Below, piece after piece: positions 1-7,763 of a DNA stretch of 64,000 nucleotides. Under the pieces are notes generated by a model. It was given only the letters and a program-made list of their open reading frames with translations. It was not told the origin of the DNA and did not search any database. Each line of letters starts with the position of its first letter. Position 1 is the stretch's first letter. The stretch comes from Candidatus Vecturithrix granuli (GTDB lineage: Bacteria > Moduliflexota > Moduliflexia > Moduliflexales > Moduliflexaceae): the NCBI GenBank assembly GCA_000739535.1, contig DF820466.1, forward strand, positions 5,144-69,143, in the 5' to 3' direction. The position numbers were made by a program, and so were the translations under genes.

Positions 1-64
1 TCTGCTTTGACAGCGAAAGCAGAGCTTTCGCACTCCTCACCTGCAAACTTTTAAAACAGCTTCT
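1..64 (-). repeat. Truncated copy of the AGAAGCTG-ended inverted-repeat element
   Basis: Read on the minus strand, this stretch matches the left half of the element at 58944..59070: the terminal arm (47..64), a TTTGCAGGTGAGGAGTGCG spacer and the double hairpin GCGAAAGC/GCTTTCGC. It continues beyond the left edge of the window, so its other arm cannot be seen. It has the same sequence as the distant copy over the shared part. Confidence 0.8.
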
Positions 65-80
65 CAGTAGCCTTATTAAA

Positions 81-155
81 ACCCCACCCCGGCCCCTCCC
101 CAAAGGAGAGGGGTGAAAACTCCCCTCTCCTTTGGGGAGGGGCCGGGGGTGGGGT
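81..155. repeat. Long GC-rich hairpin
   Basis: The arms 81..113 and 122..155 are reverse complements over about 33 bp with one extra G in the right arm, around a loop of about 8 nt (TGAAAACT). The arms read ACCCCACCCCGGCCCC and its complement. It lies just behind the 3' end of the M20 peptidase gene (minus strand), so it may end that transcript, although no U-tract follows the stem. Confidence 0.75.
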
Positions 156-182
156 ATGCAACGTGACTTCGTTACATTCGCG

Positions 183-1343
183 TCATTCGATGACCCCATC
201 GGCCAGAGCCGCGCAGACGTTACACAGCAATTGCACAGTCGGCGTAATGTGGTGTAATTCCAGGTATTCGTCTTCGCTATGCGCGCGTCCGCCTTGCGGC
301 CCCAGGGCGTCAATCGTCGGAACGCCTAAGGCGGCAGTGAAATTGCCATCAGAACCTCCGCCTGAAGCGATCCAATTCATGGCAAGTCCTAATTCGGCTC
401 CAATTTTGGCGATGTGATCCCATAATTTCAGGGTTGCGGGCGAAGGCACCATGGGCGGCCGGTTTACGCCGCCGCTGACTTCGACGCGGACGCCTGGCAT
501 GCTTGCCTGCTGAGGAAGCTCGGCAAACAGGGTTTCAATCCGGTGGATTTCTTCAGGATCAGTGACCCGGATGTCAATAAAGGCCGATGCATATTCGGGA
601 ATCACGTTCGTTTTCGTTCCCCCGGACGCGACGTCCACATTAACGGTTGTGCCCTTTTCAGGGTTGCCGAAACTGTTGATCTTGAGGATCTGATGCGCCA
701 GTTCCACGACCGCATTTATGCCTTTTTCCGGCTCTACTCCGGCGTGAGCAGCTTTGCCGCGACAGAGAATCTGGTAAAATCCGACACCCTTGCGTTGCAG
801 CACGTAATCGCCCGTGGCCCGGCACGGTTCGAGCACAAACACCCGTTTACTCCTTTGCGCCAAGGTTTCGATCCAGGGGCGAGAAGCCGGGGAACCGATT
901 TCTTCATCGCTGTTAAAAGCCATACAAACAGAGAGTTTTTTGGAAATCCCAAACTTCTCAAGCGTTTCAGCAACGTGTAAGGCCGCTGTCAGTCCGGCTT
1001 TCATATCGGCCACGCCCGGCCCCATCGCGCGGCCGTTCACCAGCCTGAACGGACGTTCCTGCGCCGTTCCTTCCGGGAACACAGTGTCTATATGGCCTAA
1101 GCATAACACATCATATTGCCCCTGGAATGACTCCGGATTCACATTGGAGCTCTGCAAACAAGGGCCAAAACCTTCAAGAAACCGGTGTGTTTTGACGTAC
1201 CATCCTAATGTTGAAAAGCGGCGTTCAAAAAAGGCCGCAACCTGCGCCAAACCCGGCAAATGGTCGCTGGCGCTGTCAATATTGACGACAGTTTCCAGGT
1301 CTTGCAAAAATTGAGCATAGCGAGTTGCAATATAGTCGTTCAT
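183..1343 (-). CDS. M20 family metallopeptidase (carboxypeptidase G2-like)
   Basis: Predicted zinc-dependent cytosolic exopeptidase or amidohydrolase of the M20/ArgE/DapE/CPG2 family. The two-metal site is visible: H84 and D86 in GHIDTVFPEG, D113 in GVADMKAG, the E147-E148 pair in NSDEEIG, E172, and H355 in GGRAHSEDEY. At 386 aa it has the normal length, with the dimerisation domain in the middle. The start is supported by AAGGAG about 8 nt upstream (1351..1356). No signal peptide is seen. A transposon-like element (1364..1477) sits directly upstream of this ribosome-binding site, so the promoter must lie in or beyond that element. The exact substrate (for example an N-acyl amino acid or a folate-type glutamate) cannot be read from the sequence. 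Confidence 0.9.
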   Translation of the reverse strand: MNDYIATRYAQFLQDLETVVNIDSASDHLPGLAQVAAFFERRFSTLGWYVKTHRFLEGFGPCLQSSNVNPESFQGQYDVLCLGHIDTVFPEGTAQERPFRLVNGRAMGPGVADMKAGLTAALHVAETLEKFGISKKLSVCMAFNSDEEIGSPASRPWIETLAQRSKRVFVLEPCRATGDYVLQRKGVGFYQILCRGKAAHAGVEPEKGINAVVELAHQILKINSFGNPEKGTTVNVDVASGGTKTNVIPEYASAFIDIRVTDPEEIHRIETLFAELPQQASMPGVRVEVSGGVNRPPMVPSPATLKLWDHIAKIGAELGLAMNWIASGGGSDGNFTAALGVPTIDALGPQGGRAHSEDEYLELHHITPTVQLLCNVCAALADGVIE

Positions 1344-1363
1344 GTCATTCTCCTTAAATATTC

Positions 1364-1477
1364 GGTAGTGGTTAAATGGTAAATGATGCGTTCCCTGAGC
1401 GAAGTCGAAGGGAACAGCGAGCGGCTCGTTTCGACTTCGCTCAACGAGCGGGCATCACTTACTATTTAACCACTACC
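1364..1477. mobile_element. MITE-like element, copy A, with 8-bp target duplication
   Basis: This is a 114-bp non-coding element with imperfect terminal inverted repeats beginning GGTAGTGGTTAAATGGTAA and ending with the near-complement TACTATTTAACCACTACC. It is flanked on both sides by the direct repeat AAATATTC (1356..1363 and 1478..1485). A second copy of the same length is at 33233..33346. The centre holds GAGCGAAGTCGAAGG and its complement. It encodes no transposase, so it would have to be moved by an enzyme supplied elsewhere. Confidence 0.8.
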
Positions 1478-1552
1478 AAATATTCTTGAGTGTATCCATG
1501 TTTAATAAAAGAAGACAAGAAAAAATATGCGTTTTTTATCATTAATTTTTCG

Positions 1553-1593
1553 TGTTGTTCCGGGAATGAATCTTCGAAATTCCCGAAACAACA
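1553..1593 (-). repeat. TTGTTTCGGGAAT hairpin repeat, copy 1
   Basis: Hairpin with arms TGTTGTTCCGGGAAT and ATTCCCGAAACAACA around GAATCTTCGAA. The same sequence recurs in the opposite orientation at 56305..56343. The two copies also share the flanking ACAACAAAG. Confidence 0.7.
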
Positions 1594-1622
1594 AAACAAC
1601 AAAGAAAAATCAAGGAAAAGTC

Positions 1623-1651
1623 TTGACATGAAACAGTAAGAGCCTTATTGC
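1623..1651 (+). promoter_or_regulatory. Candidate sigma-70 promoter of the first ABC-importer operon
   Basis: A perfect -35 box TTGACA (1623..1628) is followed after 17 bp by TATTGC (1646..1651), a fair -10 box. It lies about 160 nt upstream of the solute-binding protein start. Between them sits a paired-hairpin repeat (1723..1793) that would be in the 5' leader. Confidence 0.45.
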
Positions 1652-1722
1652 TTTGAATGAGGTTTTGTGATGCAAAACTCTCACAACAGTGCGCCATGTC
1701 TGAATTTATGAACACATTTTTT

Positions 1723-1793
1723 AAATGTACCGCGAAACTTCGGTTTCGCGGCTGTATCAACGGTGCGCGAAATTTCAGTTTCGCGCTACATTT
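1723..1793. repeat. Paired GCGAAA hairpin repeat, copy 1
   Basis: Two adjacent hairpins, CCGCGAAAC/GTTTCGCGG and GCGCGAAAT/GTTTCGCGC, are enclosed by the outer inverted ends AAATGTA and TACATTT. Related copies are at 10686..10715 (single hairpin), 23201..23269, 35784..35838 and 58766..58834. It ends about 6 nt before the ribosome-binding site of the solute-binding protein gene, so it could influence translation or mRNA stability. Confidence 0.75.
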
Positions 1794-1812
1794 TCAAAGG
1801 AGGGTACATTGT

Positions 1813-3096
1813 ATGACCTGGAAAACACTCGTGATCGGATTATTGATTGCCATTCTGCTCGCCCCGGCCTGGGCCCAGGCGGCTGTGGAAATTGAATTCT
1901 GGCAATATTTTTATGAATCCAAAAAGTTGTTAGTTGATGATCTGATTAAAGAATTTGAGGCGCAAAACCCGGACATTAAAGTGATCCACCAGACCTTTCC
2001 GTATGATTCGTTTATCCAGAAAGTGGCGACGACCGTGCCGGCCGGACGTGGGCCGGATGTGGTGACGCTGTATTACGGCTGGTTCCCGACCTGGATCACC
2101 TCCGGGTGGCTGCAGCCGCTGCCAGAGGATAAAATTTCATACCAGGAAATCGAGGAGGAATTTTTCCCTATGGTGCAATCCGCCAAATTTGCCGGGAAAT
2201 ATTATGGCATTCCGACCGCAGTCCGCACCCTGGCGCTGCTCTGGAACAAGGATCTGTTTCAACAGGCCGGCTTAGACCCGGAAAAACCGCCGACGAATTG
2301 GGACGAGTTTGTCGAATACGCCAAAGCCACGACCAAGCGTGATGCCTCGGGCCAACTGGAAGTGGCCGGATATGCGTTTAACGTGCTGGGCCAGGATCAT
2401 CACTGGTTCAGAGAATGTCTGCTACGTCAAAATAATGCGCCCACGATGTCAGAAGATGGTAAGAAAGTACTCTGGAATTCCACGCCTGAAGGCTATGAAG
2501 CCTGGCAATGGTTTGTGGATCTGGTCAAGACCCATCGTGTCGGCGACCTCTCCTTTTTCCCGGATAACCCGTTTACACCGTTTGAACTGGGACGAGCGGC
2601 CATGTTAGTTGACGGGTCGTTCCGGGTAGCGGCGTTGAAAAAAGCGATGACCGAAAAAGGGCTGAACGCTGGCGTCGCGGTGCTGCCGGCGCAAAAATCC
2701 CCGGCCACCTTTGCCTCTTACTGGGTGCATGGGATCACGAAAAATGCGCAGGGTGAAAAACTGGATGCGTCGATCAAATTCCTCAAGTTCCTGACCAGTG
2801 AAAAAACGATGAAAGTCTGGTTGGAAAAGGTGGGAGAACTCCCGGCGCGCAAAGCCCTGATCGAAGATCCGGCCATTACGGAAGATCCGATTATCGGACC
2901 GTTTGTTCAACAGCTTCCGTATGCTTATGCGACTTTCTTCATTGACGAAAAAATCAATCGCGAGGCGATTCAAGCGGCGGTGGAAGCGGTTGTGTTAAAA
3001 AATGAAGACCCGAAAGCGGCATTGGATGCGGCGGTCGAAAAAGTCAATGCGGTCCGGGCTGAATTCTTTGACAAACATCCGGAGCTTGTTCAATAA
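1813..3096 (+). CDS. Extracellular solute-binding protein of a sugar ABC importer
   Basis: Periplasmic family 1 solute-binding protein (427 aa) that would deliver a sugar or related solute to the two permeases that follow. The start at 1813 is chosen over the longer in-frame ATG at 1657 because AAAGGAGGG stands about 8 nt upstream and a signal peptide begins here: a hydrophobic stretch at residues 6-20 and a likely cleavage after AQA near residue 23. The mature part opens with IEFWQYFYESKKLLVDDLI and contains GRGPDVVTLYYG, typical of the MalE/UgpB group. A hairpin lies between this gene and the permeases, which is common where the binding protein is made in excess. No ATP-binding subunit is present nearby. 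The ligand is unknown. Confidence 0.9.
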   Translation: MTWKTLVIGLLIAILLAPAWAQAAVEIEFWQYFYESKKLLVDDLIKEFEAQNPDIKVIHQTFPYDSFIQKVATTVPAGRGPDVVTLYYGWFPTWITSGWLQPLPEDKISYQEIEEEFFPMVQSAKFAGKYYGIPTAVRTLALLWNKDLFQQAGLDPEKPPTNWDEFVEYAKATTKRDASGQLEVAGYAFNVLGQDHHWFRECLLRQNNAPTMSEDGKKVLWNSTPEGYEAWQWFVDLVKTHRVGDLSFFPDNPFTPFELGRAAMLVDGSFRVAALKKAMTEKGLNAGVAVLPAQKSPATFASYWVHGITKNAQGEKLDASIKFLKFLTSEKTMKVWLEKVGELPARKALIEDPAITEDPIIGPFVQQLPYAYATFFIDEKINREAIQAAVEAVVLKNEDPKAALDAAVEKVNAVRAEFFDKHPELVQ

Positions 3097-3114
3097 CTGC
3101 CTGAACAAAATTTT

Positions 3115-3148
3115 AAAAACCGGGTTTCTTGAAGAAACCCGGTTTTTT
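3115..3148 (+). terminator. Palindrome of the ACCGGGTTT family behind the binding-protein gene
   Basis: Arms AAAAACCGGGTTTCTT and the complement GAAGAAACCCGGTTTTT end in a T-run, the form of an intrinsic terminator. It lies inside the operon between binding protein and permease, so it may act as a partial terminator that lowers permease expression. Confidence 0.7.
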
Positions 3149-3160
3149 GCCTGAAAATTT

Positions 3161-4051
3161 ATGACGCTTTCACTCGAAGCTCGCAAACGTTTATGGGCCT
3201 ATATTTTTATTACATTGCCCGTACTTTATTTTTTGATTGTCCGAATCTTTCCCATGTTTTATGCCTTTAACATCAGCATCCACGAATGGGATATTCTTTC
3301 CCCGACCAAGCCCTTTGTAGGTTTGAAAAATTTCCGGATTTTATTCGCTGATCCTATGTTCTGGAAAGCGTTGTGGAATACCTTTCTTTATACCCTGATC
3401 ATTGTTCCCGGCGGATTAATTCCCGGACTGGCTATTGCGTTGATGTTGAACAATATCACGCGCTTTGCGGTATTTTTTCGCGTCCTCTTTTTTGCGCCCT
3501 TCGTCACCTCACTGGTCGCGATTAGTTTTATCTGGAAATGGCTGTATGATCCCACCTTTGGGTTTTTTAATACGATTCTGAAAGCTTTTGGCCTCCCGGC
3601 TCAGAATTTTTTGCAGGACCCGAATCAGGTTTTGCCGGCGATCGCTGTTATGACAATCTGGCAGGGACTGGGATTTCAAATTATTATTTTCCTGGCAGGC
3701 TTACGCGCTATTCCTGATATGTATTATGATGCCGCCAAAATTGACGGCGCAGGCCCCTGGCAAATTTTCCGTTATATCACGATTCCGCTCTTAAATCCAA
3801 CTATCGTGTTTTTGGTGATTACCTCGGTCATTCAGTCATTACGAATTTTTACGCAAGTTTTTAACATGACCTTTCCGAACGTCGGAGGTCCTTTGCGAAA
3901 TGCCACAACCCTGGTGCTGGAACTGTACCAGCAAGCCTTTCATCATTTTAAGATGGGCTACGCCTCGGCCATCACCGTAGTCTTGTTTTGTATTATTTTA
4001 GTCATTACACTTTTCCAACTCAAGGTTCTTTCGAAAAAAGTGGAATATTAG
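3161..4051 (+). CDS. Sugar ABC importer permease, MalF/UgpA type
   Basis: Inner-membrane subunit (296 aa) with about six hydrophobic segments. The cytoplasmic EAA loop that docks the ATPase is visible near residues 188-213 (YYDAAKIDGAGPWQIF...PLLNP). The N-terminus LWAYIFITLPVLYFLIVRIFP is the usual first membrane segment of this family. It follows the solute-binding protein and precedes a MalG-type partner, completing the membrane part of one importer. The 146-nt gap to the next permease contains only two small inverted repeats (CCGCTACGCGG and GCCCTACGGGC). Confidence 0.9.
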   Translation: MTLSLEARKRLWAYIFITLPVLYFLIVRIFPMFYAFNISIHEWDILSPTKPFVGLKNFRILFADPMFWKALWNTFLYTLIIVPGGLIPGLAIALMLNNITRFAVFFRVLFFAPFVTSLVAISFIWKWLYDPTFGFFNTILKAFGLPAQNFLQDPNQVLPAIAVMTIWQGLGFQIIIFLAGLRAIPDMYYDAAKIDGAGPWQIFRYITIPLLNPTIVFLVITSVIQSLRIFTQVFNMTFPNVGGPLRNATTLVLELYQQAFHHFKMGYASAITVVLFCIILVITLFQLKVLSKKVEY

Positions 4052-4197
4052 AAAGTTGTCATTCGTTGCCAGACTTTTTCGTCGTAGGCGATCTACAGTA
4101 TAACCGCTACGCGGTAAAAGAGGAGAAAACGGATAGGCCATTGCTACAATACTTGAAGCCCTACGGGCTATAACTGGTAAATAATTACAGAACGTTT

Positions 4198-5019
4198 ATG
4201 AAAAAGCCTTTCAAAACAGGATTAATTTATGCGGCCTTAGCTTTGGGCGGGGTTATTATGGCGTTTCCCTTTATCTGGATGCTTCTGACCTCGTTTAAGG
4301 ATTATTACGAGATCATTGATATCGCCTCCTCGTTTTTTCCGCGCAAGTTCACGCTGAAGAATTATCAAAAAGTTCTTGAAACGGCGATGTTTGGGCGCTG
4401 GTTTCTGAATAGCCTGTTTGTGGCATCCTTAGAAACAGCCAGCGTCTGTTTTTTGAGCGCGCTGGTAGGCTTTACACTCGCCAAATATCGCTTTCCGGGG
4501 CAGAATCTCATTTTTCTCATGATTCTGAGCACCTTAATGATCCCCACGGAAATGCTGGTGATTCCCTGGTACCTCATGGCTTCGAAAATCGGACTGATTG
4601 ATACCTACTGGGGCGTCTGGTTTCCGAGTGTCATTACCGGGTTTGGCGTGTTTCTGATGCGGCAGTTTATGCGCGGCGTACCGGACGATCTACTCGATGC
4701 GGCTCGCATTGACGGCTTGCACGAGTTCGGCATTTTTTTACGAGTCGCTCTGCCTCTTGTGAAATCCGCCATCGCTGCCCTGGGCATTTTCACCTTTATC
4801 GGCAACTGGGGGGCGTTTCTCTGGCCGTTGATTATTATTGATAGTACGAAGATGCGCACGCTTCCGCTCGGATTAGCTTTTTTTTCAGGGGAAGCCGGGG
4901 TACAATGGGATATGATTATGACCGGGGCCAGCATCGCCACCATTCCGGTTCTCATCGTGTTCATTCTCTTTCAAAAACATATCATTAAAGGAGTGGCGTT
5001 AGCCGGACTCAAAGGATGA
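4198..5019 (+). CDS. Sugar ABC importer permease, MalG/UgpE type
   Basis: Second membrane subunit (273 aa) of the importer. It starts with a membrane segment, continues with the conserved FPFIWMLLTSFKD, and has the EAA loop LLDAARIDGLHEFGIFLRV near residues 164-182. The stop codon overlaps the start of larE in an ATGA arrangement (5016..5019), so translation of the two genes is probably coupled. This links the transported compound to the nickel-pincer pathway that follows. No ATPase gene is present; the ATP-binding subunit must be shared or encoded elsewhere. Confidence 0.9.
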   Translation: MKKPFKTGLIYAALALGGVIMAFPFIWMLLTSFKDYYEIIDIASSFFPRKFTLKNYQKVLETAMFGRWFLNSLFVASLETASVCFLSALVGFTLAKYRFPGQNLIFLMILSTLMIPTEMLVIPWYLMASKIGLIDTYWGVWFPSVITGFGVFLMRQFMRGVPDDLLDAARIDGLHEFGIFLRVALPLVKSAIAALGIFTFIGNWGAFLWPLIIIDSTKMRTLPLGLAFFSGEAGVQWDMIMTGASIATIPVLIVFILFQKHIIKGVALAGLKG

Positions 5020-5819
5020 CCTTACAAGCAAAATACGAGCGGCTGCAACAGATTTTACGCGAGATGGGGTCCGCGCTCGCGGCGTTTTCAGGAGGAGTTG
5101 ACAGCACATTGCTCCTCAAAGCCGCGCATGACGCCCTGGACGAGCAGGTTCAGGCCGTGACCGCCTGGTCGAAACGCTATCATGAACTGGATGAGCGAGA
5201 ATTGAAACAATTGACGACCGCGCTCGACATTCGACATCACATCATCAGATATGATGAAATGAACATCCCTCATTTTCGAGAGAACTCGCCGGAGCGTTGT
5301 TATTATTGCAAACGCTGGTTGTTTGAGCGATTCACACAGCTTGCCAAAGAATACGCCTTGCAGGTCGTGGTGGATGGTTCAAATCTGGATGATGTAGATG
5401 ATTTCAGGCCGGGCATGCGTGCGCTGCAAGAACTCGGGGTTCGCAGTCCGCTGCGTGAAGCCGGGCTGACCAAGCAAGAGATTCGCACCCTTTCACAAGC
5501 AATGGCCTTACCCACCTGGAATAAGCCCGCAATGCCCTGTCTGGCGACGCGCGTGCCCTATTATACGGAAATTACGTCGGAAGTGCTGCGCAAAGTGCAG
5601 GCCGCCGAAGCCTATCTCAAACAGCTTGGATTTCGAGAATTCCGGGTGCGGCATCATGATAAGATCGCCCGCATCGAATTGCCGCGCCAGGACATGATAA
5701 GAGTATTTCAGGAGCAATTGGATCAACCCATTATCGCCCATTTCAAAGAGATTGGCTACACATACATTACCCTTGATCTCCAGGGATTCCGCAGCGGCAG
5801 CATGAATGAGGTGTTGTAA
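5016..5819 (+). CDS. larE: ATP-dependent sacrificial sulfur transferase LarE
   Basis: LarE converts the two carboxylates of the LarB product into thiocarboxylates during synthesis of the nickel-pincer cofactor of lactate racemase and related racemases, in Lactobacillus giving up its own cysteine sulfur. The 267-aa protein has the PP-loop AFSGGVDSTLLLKAA (residues about 22-36), an ERCYYCKRWLFE segment, and the conserved cysteine C175 in KPAMPCLATRVPYY, at the place of the sulfur-donating Cys176 of the Lactobacillus enzyme. Its start overlaps the permease stop (ATGA), and larB follows after one base. LarC and LarA are not in the window. Confidence 0.92.
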   Translation: MTLQAKYERLQQILREMGSALAAFSGGVDSTLLLKAAHDALDEQVQAVTAWSKRYHELDERELKQLTTALDIRHHIIRYDEMNIPHFRENSPERCYYCKRWLFERFTQLAKEYALQVVVDGSNLDDVDDFRPGMRALQELGVRSPLREAGLTKQEIRTLSQAMALPTWNKPAMPCLATRVPYYTEITSEVLRKVQAAEAYLKQLGFREFRVRHHDKIARIELPRQDMIRVFQEQLDQPIIAHFKEIGYTYITLDLQGFRSGSMNEVL

Positions 5820-5820
5820 C

Positions 5821-6582
5821 ATGAACATACAGCAATTACAGCGTTTACTCACAGAGGTGCGCGAGCAGAAACTTGATGTTGACGCCGCCCTGGAACAGTT
5901 GAAAGATTTGCCCTATCAGGATTTGGGGTTTGCCAAACTCGATACGCACCGCCATCTGCGCCTCGGCGTGCCTGAAGTGATTTTCTGTCAGGGAAAAGCC
6001 CTGGAACATATTGCAGCGATTGCTAAACGTTTGGCGCAGGATAATCGTAATATTCTTGCGACCCGAGCCAGCCGTGAGGCGTTCGAAGCGATTCGAGCCG
6101 TTGTGGCTCAGGCAGAATATTATGAGCTTGCGCGAATCGTGGTCGTGCATCCGGCTGAGCTGCCTGAAAAAATCGGGCGCATCGCCGTCGTGTGCGCCGG
6201 CACGGCGGATATTCCGGTGGCGGAAGAAGCGGCAGTTGTAGCGGAAACCCTGGGCAGCCAGGTGGAGAAATTTTACGATGTGGGCGTGGCCGGCATTCAT
6301 CGCCTGCTGGATCAGCGGCAGAAGATTGCGAGTGCGAATGTGGTGATTACGGTCGCCGGTATGGAAGGCGCGCTGGCTAGCGTGGTCGGCGGCCTGGTTG
6401 ATAAACCAGTGATCGCCGTACCGACCAGCGTGGGCTATGGCGCAAGTTTTCACGGCCTGTCGGCGTTGCTCACTATGCTCAATAGCTGTGCTCCCGGAGT
6501 CTCGGTGGTAAATATTGATAACGGCTTTGGAGCAGGCTATCAGGCGCACCTGATTAATCAGCTCTGCGCGAAAAAGTCCTGA
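5821..6582 (+). CDS. larB: Nickel-pincer cofactor biosynthesis protein LarB
   Basis: LarB carboxylates and hydrolyses nicotinic acid adenine dinucleotide, the first step of the pincer cofactor pathway. The 253-aa protein has the family N-terminal part with GVPEVIFCQGKALEHI and the PurE-like C-terminal half (VVCAGTADIPVAEEAA, DVGVAGIHRLL, VVGGLVDKPVIAVPTSVGYG). The ATG at 5821 is chosen because it follows the larE stop by one base; an in-frame ATG at 5806 lies inside larE and is less likely. A double-hairpin repeat directly after the stop may end the operon. Confidence 0.92.
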   Translation: MNIQQLQRLLTEVREQKLDVDAALEQLKDLPYQDLGFAKLDTHRHLRLGVPEVIFCQGKALEHIAAIAKRLAQDNRNILATRASREAFEAIRAVVAQAEYYELARIVVVHPAELPEKIGRIAVVCAGTADIPVAEEAAVVAETLGSQVEKFYDVGVAGIHRLLDQRQKIASANVVITVAGMEGALASVVGGLVDKPVIAVPTSVGYGASFHGLSALLTMLNSCAPGVSVVNIDNGFGAGYQAHLINQLCAKKS

Positions 6583-6589
6583 ATGTCCG

Positions 6590-6642
6590 CCGGAGTGCGA
6601 AAGCTCTGCTTTCGCTGCAAAAGCAGGGCTTTTGCACTCCGG
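6590..6642 (+). repeat. GTGCGAAAGCTCTGC double-hairpin repeat
   Basis: CCGGAGTGC and GCACTCCGG enclose two hairpins (GCGAAAGC/GCTTTCGC and a GCAAAAGC-type copy). Relatives are at 8431..8483, within 58944..59070 and at 1..36. It begins 8 nt after the larB stop and lies between the convergent larB and methyltransferase genes, a position suited to transcript ends. Confidence 0.75.
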
Positions 6643-6649
6643 ATGTTTT

Positions 6650-7402
6650 TCAAGTCCTCTCGTTTTTCCTGGCAACCATCACCAGATTGGGGGATGAAAG
6701 CTCTTCAAAGGGGTGAAATGTCATATTGCCGTAATATTCAAATGCCCCAAATCCCTGCGTCGCCAGCACAGATTCTAATTCATCTTTCTGGTATGGATAC
6801 AACGGCGTGCTATTCAAGGTATGAACAGGAATCCCATTCTGCCAATCAATGCTGAGCACATTGAATCTGATCCGATCCGGGTAAAAATCGTAAAACCGGA
6901 CAAATTCTGTTGTTCCCTGACGATGAATGCCGATAATTCGCTGTTGTTCAGCGAGAATGTGATGATAGTTCAATAATTGAATCACCACAATTCCTCCTGG
7001 GGATAACAAGCTGTAAAAACTCTTCAGCGCGGATTGAAGCGTGGCGTGATTTAAAAGGTGGGGCAGCGAATTTCCCAGACAGAAAACTGCCTTATACTTC
7101 CCTTGAATCTTGTAGCGCGCTTGTTCCATCGAAGTCTGAATCCATGTCGCTTCAACCCCCATTTCCCGGGCATGATCGCACGCGATGTTCAGCATCACAG
7201 CCGAAATATCCGCGCCAACCGTTCGAAGTCCTAATTGCGCCAAAATAATCGCATGAAGTCCGGTACCACAGGCAATATCAACCACCGAATGGAATTGATA
7301 ACGTTCAACCCAGGTTTTCAGCATAGCTGTTTCACCCGGCATCCGTTCTTGAAACCGGGTCATCGTATCATAATATGCGGCAATCTCTTCGTAAAATCCC
7401 AT
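6650..7402 (-). CDS. Class I SAM-dependent methyltransferase
   Basis: The 250-aa protein has the Rossmann-fold SAM site: motif I VVDIACGTGLH (residues 40-50), an acidic end of strand 2 in TVGADIS, and a FCLGNSLPHL segment at motif IV. The start at 7402 is used because GGGAG precedes it; the open frame extends 24 codons further upstream, but that part is translated from a palindromic repeat. The substrate is unknown. It is convergent with larB and divergent from upp, so it is probably a single-gene transcript. Confidence 0.8.
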   Translation of the reverse strand: MGFYEEIAAYYDTMTRFQERMPGETAMLKTWVERYQFHSVVDIACGTGLHAIILAQLGLRTVGADISAVMLNIACDHAREMGVEATWIQTSMEQARYKIQGKYKAVFCLGNSLPHLLNHATLQSALKSFYSLLSPGGIVVIQLLNYHHILAEQQRIIGIHRQGTTEFVRFYDFYPDRIRFNVLSIDWQNGIPVHTLNSTPLYPYQKDELESVLATQGFGAFEYYGNMTFHPFEELSSPNLVMVARKNERT

Positions 7403-7430
7403 TTTCTCCCTCGTTCCAGGGGCAGCGATA

Positions 7431-7460
7431 GAAGCCGGGGTTTTCAAAAAACCCGGCTTC
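7431..7460. repeat. Palindrome of the ACCGGGTTT family (GAAGCCGGG variant)
   Basis: Arms GAAGCCGGGGTTTT and AAAACCCGGCTTC. Unlike most copies it lies upstream of genes on both sides (methyltransferase and upp are divergent), so here it cannot be a simple 3' terminator. Confidence 0.7.
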
Positions 7461-7763
7461 TGATCGGCAAACATACCGAAACTTCAATTTCAATAGAGGT
7501 GAATCCTCAAATTTTAAGGTGTATTGCAGATTTTATGTCAAGTTCTATTCTCCAAAATATTTTTCGAAATTTTCTCATCATGAATTTAAATCTCTTGAAA
7601 TGGAAAAAAGTCTTGACTTTCTGGGCTGTTCATTTACAGGTGCTAATGAAAGCAAGTATTGGTACAAAATAGAAACTTACCGCGCATTTAAGATCACGAT
7701 AACCTGAAATCACATAACCGTCCCTTTCCTGGCGCAGCATCACCAATTTCATGGAGGAGGTCT
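7461..7763. other. Divergent intergenic region
   Basis: About 300 nt without a supported gene between the methyltransferase and upp. It must hold the upp promoter; TTGACT near 7614 is a possible -35 box but no convincing -10 box is spaced correctly. A strong GGAGGAGG ribosome-binding site stands just before upp. Confidence 0.5.

Noticed and set aside
5845-6675. 276-codon frame antisense to larB
   Set aside because: It lies fully opposite a well-supported gene, is rich in His and Arg as expected of a shadow frame, and matches nothing known.
7605-7650. Promoter for upp based on TTGACT near 7614
   Set aside because: No -10 box at 16-18 bp; the nearest TAATGA is about 25 bp away.
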